This document shows, one piece after another, positions 45,747-50,153 of a stretch of 50,153 nt of DNA. Under the pieces are notes generated by a model that saw nothing but the letters and a program-made list of their open reading frames with translations, was not told the origin of the DNA and ran no database searches. The DNA is from Marinomonas lutimaris. GTDB lineage: Bacteria > Pseudomonadota > Gammaproteobacteria > Pseudomonadales > Marinomonadaceae. The first letter of the stretch is position 1; each line of letters begins with the position of its first letter. The DNA is taken from assembly GCF_019426345.1 (NCBI RefSeq), contig NZ_JAHLLW010000024.1:1-50153 (forward strand). The letters run 5' to 3'. The translations under genes and the position numbers were made by a program.

Positions 45747-46154
45747 TTACTTACCGAAGAAGTAAGCAATTTCACGAGCTGCAGATTCAACAGAATCAGA
45801 ACCGTGAACAGCGTTTGCATCGATAGAAGTTGCATAATCTGCACGCAAAGTACCAGCAGTCGCTTCTTTAGGGTTAGTTGCACCCATAAGTTCACGGTGA
45901 CGAAGAACAGCGCCTTCACCTTCAAGAACAGAAACAACAACAGGACCAGAAGTCATGAAAGCAACCAAATCTTTGTAGAAAGGACGCTCTTTGTGCTCAG
46001 CGTAGAAACCACCAGCCAATTCGTCGTCTAGTTGAATCATTTTAGCTTCAACAATTTTGAAACCAGCACGTTCAAAACGAGTGTAGATTTCGCCAATTAC
46101 GTTTTTCGCAACAGCATCAGGCTTGATGATAGATAGAGTGCGTTCTAACGCCAT
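45747..46154 (-). CDS. ndk: nucleoside diphosphate kinase
   Basis: A 135-residue Ndk, slightly shorter than the usual 141-143 because the C-terminus ends at FFGK. It transfers phosphate from ATP to NDPs through the catalytic His in NAVHGSDS (about 114-121, His117). [11 protein letters not shown] (about 5-15) binds the nucleotide, and [14 protein letters not shown] is typical. GGAG lies upstream of the ATG. Flanked by an iscS-type gene and rlmN, as in many gammaproteobacteria, but ended by two terminators of its own. Confidence 0.96.
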   Translation of the reverse strand: MALERTLSIIKPDAVAKNVIGEIYTRFERAGFKIVEAKMIQLDDELAGGFYAEHKERPFYKDLVAFMTSGPVVVSVLEGEGAVLRHRELMGATNPKEATAGTLRADYATSIDANAVHGSDSVESAAREIAYFFGK

Positions 46155-46310
46155 GATATAACTCCAAATTAAATTGAAAGGGGCAATGCCTTTTGCATGG
46201 CCCAGGACTTAAAAGTTCAGCGCGCGTATTATACGCACCAATTCATTAAAATTGTATGATCAAACGAACATTATTTATTCAAACAAGAATAAAAGTACTA
46301 ATTCTTATAC

Positions 46311-47465
46311 TTAAGCCACAGATCGGAGACGGCTCACTGCATTTTTAATGGTCTCAGCTGCAAAATCCACCTCTTCCTTGGTCGTAAAGCGCCCCACGGA
46401 AAGACGCAAGGAGCTGTGCGCCAAATCATCAGCCAAGCCAATCGTACGCAATACATAAGACGGCTCCAAGCTTGCTGAAGTACAAGCTGAACCAGAAGAG
46501 ACCGCGATATCGCTCAAAGACATCAACAAGACTTCACCATCAACACCAGAGAACCCCACATTCAAAACACCGGCAACGCGGTTATCTGAGTCACCATTAA
46601 GGTGCACGCCAGATAACTCAGTCAAAGACGACCACAAACGTTCGCGCAAAGCTTTGATACGAGCACAATCCTGCTCCATTTCCTCACCCGCTAAACGAAA
46701 TGCCTCCCCCATGCCAACGATCTGATGAGTCGCCAATGTGCCAGAGCGCATACCACGCTCATGACCACCACCATGAATTTGCGCTTCCAACTTCACTTTC
46801 GGAGAACGGCGCACAAACAAAGCACCAATCCCTTTTGGACCATAGGTTTTATGAGCAGTCAGAGACATTAAATCCACTTTCATGGCATTCACATCTATCT
46901 CAATTTTGCCTGTTGTCTGAGCGGCGTCAACATGTAAAAAAACACCACGCGAACGAGTTAATTCACCAATCGCAGCAACATCCGTCAGCACACCAAGTTC
47001 ATTATTACCATGCATCAAAGACACTAAAATTGTATCTTCACGAAGTGCTTCTGCAACCTGATTTGGTGAAATCACCCCATGGGAATCTGGTTGCAAATAA
47101 GTCACTTCAAAGCCTTCTTTTTCAAGCTGTTTACAAGGGTCCAAAACCGCCTTGTGCTCAATCATCGACGTAATAATATGGCGGCCTTTTTGACGATAAG
47201 CATGAGCAACACCTTTCAACGCCAAGTTGTTTGCTTCTGTCGCACCGGATGTCCAAACAATCTCACGAGAGTCTGCTTTAATTAAACTTGCCACCTGCAA
47301 TCTAGCCTCTTCTACCGCTTCTTCCGCACGCCAGCCAAAAAGATGCGAACGCGAAGCCGGGTTTCCAAAGTTTCCGTCCTGCGTTAAACACGCCATCATT
47401 TTTTCAGCCACTCTTGGGTCAACTGGCGTGGTAGCAGAATTATCTAGGTAAACCGGGGTGTTCAT
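46311..47465 (-). CDS. cysteine desulfurase, IscS/NifS type
   Basis: A 384-residue PLP enzyme of class [13 protein letters not shown] (about 6-17), PLP Lys in [11 protein letters not shown] (about 203), and the active Cys in [17 protein letters not shown] (about 326). It mobilises sulfur from cysteine as a persulfide. It is closest to IscS by motif, yet no iscU, iscA, hscBA or fdx is next to it; instead sufE is 52 bases upstream. It could feed thiolation of tRNA or Fe-S assembly; which partner it uses is not visible. I leave the symbol blank for that reason. Confidence 0.88.
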   Translation of the reverse strand: MNTPVYLDNSATTPVDPRVAEKMMACLTQDGNFGNPASRSHLFGWRAEEAVEEARLQVASLIKADSREIVWTSGATEANNLALKGVAHAYRQKGRHIITSMIEHKAVLDPCKQLEKEGFEVTYLQPDSHGVISPNQVAEALREDTILVSLMHGNNELGVLTDVAAIGELTRSRGVFLHVDAAQTTGKIEIDVNAMKVDLMSLTAHKTYGPKGIGALFVRRSPKVKLEAQIHGGGHERGMRSGTLATHQIVGMGEAFRLAGEEMEQDCARIKALRERLWSSLTELSGVHLNGDSDNRVAGVLNVGFSGVDGEVLLMSLSDIAVSSGSACTSASLEPSYVLRTIGLADDLAHSSLRLSVGRFTTKEEVDFAAETIKNAVSRLRSVA

Positions 47466-47517
47466 TTAACGCTCTCCAATAAAAATTAAACGACTGCTTT
47501 TTTACAATTAAAAAAAG

Positions 47518-47943
47518 TTAAGCGGCAGCCTGTGCAATGCCTTTTATGCGACCCACAATAGAACGCAGACCATTACCACGAGTCGGACTCAAGTGCCTCT
47601 CAAGATCCAGCTCTTCGAAATACTCCGTGATATCGAAATCTAAAATTTCCTGTGGTGTTTTATGATCCAATGCGGCTAACACCAAGCCAAGTAAACCACG
47701 AACAATGATGGCATCACTGTCTACCGCAAAAGTCAGCACTTCGCCTTTTATTGCATCTTGCTCACTGCCCGGCTGAATCCAAACACTGCTCTGGCAGCCT
47801 TTCACCAAACGCTCAGGCGTGCGCCACGCATCATCAAATGCAGGCAAAGATTTACCCAAATCAATGATGTACTTGTACTTATCTTCCCAATCGTCAAAAA
47901 ACGACAGATCGTCTACGATGTCTTCCGTACTAGGTAAAGCCAT
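47518..47943 (-). CDS. sufE: SufE sulfur-transfer protein
   Basis: A 141-residue SufE: a conserved VKGCQSSVW holds the sulfur-accepting Cys (about 50), and HLSPTRGNGLRSIVGRIK (about 117-134) closes the domain. It accepts persulfide from SufS and enhances its activity. It lies downstream of sufT with a 117-base gap that contains a hairpin, so it can be made independently of the sufSAT transcript. The IscS-type gene follows. Confidence 0.92.
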   Translation of the reverse strand: MALPSTEDIVDDLSFFDDWEDKYKYIIDLGKSLPAFDDAWRTPERLVKGCQSSVWIQPGSEQDAIKGEVLTFAVDSDAIIVRGLLGLVLAALDHKTPQEILDFDITEYFEELDLERHLSPTRGNGLRSIVGRIKGIAQAAA

Positions 47944-47973
47944 GACTACCCTCTTTTTGCACTGTGCCTATTA

Positions 47974-48010
47974 AAACAAAAACGGCATTGGCTAAGCACC
48001 AAGGCCGTTT
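47974..48010 (-). terminator. hairpin between sufT and sufE
   Basis: On the minus strand aaacggc / gccgttt (7 bp) plus inner ttgg/ccaa pairs form a hairpin followed by tttttg-tttt. It would stop or attenuate the sufS-sufA-sufT transcript before sufE. Confidence 0.6.
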
Positions 48011-48060
48011 CATATTGTATTCGATTTTAATGAATGACCGAAGCTATCAAAAGAAAGCGG

Positions 48061-48591
48061 CTAAAAGAAAAGACCCGCTTCCAATTGAGCTTCTTCACTC
48101 ATCATTTCTCGCGACCAAGGTGGATCAAATACCAAATCGACTTTCACTGAGTCAACATTTGGCACTTTCGCCACTCGATACTTAACATCACCAACCAAAA
48201 CAGGCCCCATTCCACAACCTGGTGCAGTCAACGTCATATCAATCAAAACAGACTTAGCCTCTTGGTCAAGCGTCACTTTATATACCAAACCTAAGGACAC
48301 CAAGCTAATAGGAATCTCCGGATCGTAGATGGTATCCAATGCCTGCCAAACCTGATCCTTACTGATTTCCCCGGTACCGAGATCCTCAAAATCTAAAACC
48401 TCGGGTTGCTGACCAATCGCTTCAGCATCGGTTCCATCTATGCGCAGCATATTACCTTGCCACGTAACGGTATAATTGCCACCTAAGCTCTGATTAATCG
48501 TAATAAACTGACCTTCAGGAATACTAACTGGTTCACCGCTTGGCACTCGTCGAGCTGGACAAGGGCGTTGTGTTACTACCATTTTTTGCAT
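48061..48591 (-). CDS. sufT: SufT-family Fe-S cluster protein (DUF59)
   Basis: A 176-residue protein with a C-terminal MIP18/DUF59 domain (about 85-176): IYDPEIPISLVSLGLVY, TLTAPGCGMGP with the conserved Cys, and VDLVFDPPW. The N-terminal 80 residues are the extra domain seen in SufT. SufT helps mature Fe-S proteins, mainly under high demand. The start codon is at 48591, four bases after the sufA stop, so the genes are translationally close. Confidence 0.88.
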   Translation of the reverse strand: MQKMVVTQRPCPARRVPSGEPVSIPEGQFITINQSLGGNYTVTWQGNMLRIDGTDAEAIGQQPEVLDFEDLGTGEISKDQVWQALDTIYDPEIPISLVSLGLVYKVTLDQEAKSVLIDMTLTAPGCGMGPVLVGDVKYRVAKVPNVDSVKVDLVFDPPWSREMMSEEAQLEAGLFF

Positions 48592-48595
48592 GAAG

Positions 48596-48946
48596 TTAAC
48601 TCACACTAAAGCTTTCGCCACAGCCACATTCGGCTACAACGTTAGGGTTTTTAAACTTCACAACTTCGTTAACGCCTTCGCGTACCAAGTCAATCTCAGT
48701 GCCTTTCAGCATGGAAATGGATTGCGAGTCGACGGCCAAAACCACATTGCCAAATTCTAAAACTGTATCATTTTCCAAAGCGCTATCAACAATATCCAGC
48801 ACGTATGAGAAACCGGTACAACCGCTCTCTTTGGTACTTAATCGAATAAGCTTGCCTGGCTGCTTTGTCAATTTAGAGGCAAAATATTTCTGCGCGGAAG
48901 CGGTTAAAGACACGCTAGAGACAGGATCAAACGTTGTTACTGTCAT
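48596..48946 (-). CDS. sufA: A-type Fe-S carrier SufA/ErpA-like
   Basis: A 116-residue A-type carrier. The three metal-binding Cys are in KESGCTGFSY (about 43) and AECGCGESF (about 108 and 110). It carries Fe-S clusters from the Suf scaffold to target enzymes. It starts nine bases after sufS. SufA is preferred over IscA or ErpA because of its position in the suf operon. Confidence 0.92.
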   Translation of the reverse strand: MTVTTFDPVSSVSLTASAQKYFASKLTKQPGKLIRLSTKESGCTGFSYVLDIVDSALENDTVLEFGNVVLAVDSQSISMLKGTEIDLVREGVNEVVKFKNPNVVAECGCGESFSVS

Positions 48947-48955
48947 TGAAACCTC

Positions 48956-50153
48956 CTAAGCCAGCATTGTTCGCACTTTTTTCAGTGCCACAAACAAAGC
49001 GTCAACTTCTTCTAATGTATTATAAATCGCGAACGATGCTCGCGCAGTACCAGGAACATTAAAGCGCGCCATCAAAGGCTGCGCGCAATGATCACCAGTA
49101 CGAACAGCAATCCCCTGACGGTCTAACAAAAAACCGATATCAGCAGGATGACCCTGATCCATTACAAAGCTCAGCACACCAATTTTTTCTTTGGCAGTAC
49201 CAATAATGGTTAAGCCTTCGAATTGCTCCGCAAGCTCTGTTGCATGATCCAACAAAGCTTTTTCGTGTGCAGCAACAGCATCTTGATCCAAGGCGCTAAA
49301 CCAACGAATCGCCTCTCCCATCGCAATAGCATCACCCACATTTGGCGTGCCCGCTTCAAAGCGATAAGGCAATACGTTCCAAGTAGCATCCTGCAAAGTT
49401 ACGGTGGAAATCATCTCGCCGCCAGTGCGCCAGACAGGCCAAGTCGATAACACAGACTCTTTACCCCATAAGACACCAACCCCCATTGGCCCATAAATTT
49501 TATGACCTGAAAAGGCATAAAAATCACAACCAATATCTTGCACATCAGCATAGCCATGAGCAGCACCTTGAGCACCATCTACCAGTACCCAAGCTCCGAC
49601 TTTTTTTGCTTTCGCCGTCATTTCTTTAATTGGGTTCACAGTACCCAATGCATTAGAAACATGCGGAAAAGCGACAAACTTAGTATGTTCATTTAGCATG
49701 GCATCATAAGCCGCTTGATCTAATTCACCAGCATCCGTCACTGGAATGGTTCTTAGAGTCGCACCAGACACTTTACATGCTTGTTGCCAGGTCACAAGAT
49801 TGGCATGGTGATCCATTCCTGTAGCAATAACTTCATCACCCGGTGACAGCAAAGAACCCAAACCATTGGCAACAATATTAATCGCCTCGGTGGTGCCTGT
49901 TGTCCAAATGACTTCTTCGCGTTTTGGCGCATTAATAAAGTCTTTTACGATGTCGCGTGCGTCTTCAAAACGGCGCGTTGCTTCATCCGCAAGACGATGG
50001 GCTCCACGATGTACATTGGAATTGCATGTCGTGTAGTAATCCACCAAAGCATCAATCACACACTGTGGTTTTTGCGTTGTCGCTGCATTATCGAGATAAA
50101 TAAGCGGATTACCGTCAATTACGCGTTTTAAAATCGGAAATTGCTCGCGGATA
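48956..50153 (-). CDS. sufS: SufS cysteine desulfurase, partial at window edge
   Basis: A class II cysteine desulfurase; the frame stays open through the right edge, so the first few residues are missing. About 399 residues are present. YLDNAATTQKP is visible upstream of 50059, the PLP Lys lies in FSGHKIYGPMG, and the active Cys is in RTGDHCAQPLM. The shorter frame from a GTG at 50059 is not the real start. SufS donates sulfur through SufE to the SufBCD scaffold, presumably encoded just beyond the window. Confidence 0.94.
   Translation of the reverse strand, partial: IREQFPILKRVIDGNPLIYLDNAATTQKPQCVIDALVDYYTTCNSNVHRGAHRLADEATRRFEDARDIVKDFINAPKREEVIWTTGTTEAINIVANGLGSLLSPGDEVIATGMDHHANLVTWQQACKVSGATLRTIPVTDAGELDQAAYDAMLNEHTKFVAFPHVSNALGTVNPIKEMTAKAKKVGAWVLVDGAQGAAHGYADVQDIGCDFYAFSGHKIYGPMGVGVLWGKESVLSTWPVWRTGGEMISTVTLQDATWNVLPYRFEAGTPNVGDAIAMGEAIRWFSALDQDAVAAHEKALLDHATELAEQFEGLTIIGTAKEKIGVLSFVMDQGHPADIGFLLDRQGIAVRTGDHCAQPLMARFNVPGTARASFAIYNTLEEVDALFVALKKVRTMLA

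Noticed and set aside
46700..47173. A 157-codon open frame opposite the IscS-type gene
   Set aside because: It lies fully inside a clear desulfurase gene on the other strand and has low-complexity His/Gln-rich composition.
50057..50059. A GTG start for sufS at 50059
   Set aside because: The frame continues upstream with the family N-terminal motif YLDNAATTQKP, so the real start lies beyond the window edge.

Overview
The window looks like chromosomal DNA of a marine gammaproteobacterium of the Oceanospirillales, most like Marinomonas. The reasons are the conserved block der-bamB-yfgM-hisS-ispG-rodZ-pilF-rlmN-ndk, two chemoreceptors, a carboxynorspermidine pathway, an aerobic-type cob cluster and moderate AT content. 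The genus is inferred from gene content and was not tested by any search. There are no tRNA or rRNA genes, no CRISPR array, no phage genes and no transposase.

Layout. 1-3.5 kb: the end of a DEDD 3'-5' exonuclease gene with a small TPR-like gene, a NUDIX hydrolase, and a YnfM-like MFS exporter divergent from a LysR regulator. 3.5-7.8 kb: transporters. A CbiM-like cobalt uptake protein sits under a cobalamin riboswitch, followed by a FUSC-like membrane protein divergent from an OFA-family (oxalate/formate-type) MFS transporter. 8-13.6 kb: two different methyl-accepting chemotaxis proteins flank a YegD-type Hsp70 homologue. 13.7-18.5 kb: an NnrU-like membrane protein, the nspC plus carboxynorspermidine dehydrogenase pair (norspermidine/spermidine synthesis), and a large coiled-coil lipoprotein. 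18.6-26.7 kb: a minus-strand cobalamin cluster transcribed cobJ-cobM-cobW-cobN-cbiX, with a palindromic intergenic repeat between cobW and cobN. 26.8-36.8 kb: a mixed region with an MliC-like lysozyme inhibitor, an FMN-riboswitch-controlled type II lumazine synthase, a leucine-rich-repeat protein kinase, DinB, DUF1304 and DUF2496 proteins, a thiopurine methyltransferase, a YgiQ radical SAM protein, an unknown membrane protein, and a coupled RimK plus M14 deacylase pair. 37-50.15 kb: a continuous minus-strand housekeeping block (sufS-sufA-sufT-sufE, an IscS-type desulfurase, ndk, rlmN, pilF, rodZ, ispG, hisS, yfgM, bamB, der).

How the genes work together. Cobalt import (CbiM), cobalt chelation (CobN, CbiX), a metallochaperone-like GTPase (CobW) and corrin methylation (CobJ, CobM) form one theme, with B12 feedback visible as a riboswitch on the importer. 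The suf genes and the IscS-type enzyme supply Fe-S clusters to enzymes encoded nearby (IspG, RlmN, YgiQ). Most genes are ordinary members of known families. The least ordinary items are the LRR-kinase, the His-rich CbiX with a triple-Cys tail, the solo CbiM, the RimK/M14 pair and several repeat or operator-like intergenic sequences. I did not find a clearly novel multi-gene system. All start choices and family assignments come from reading the sequence, without database searches.
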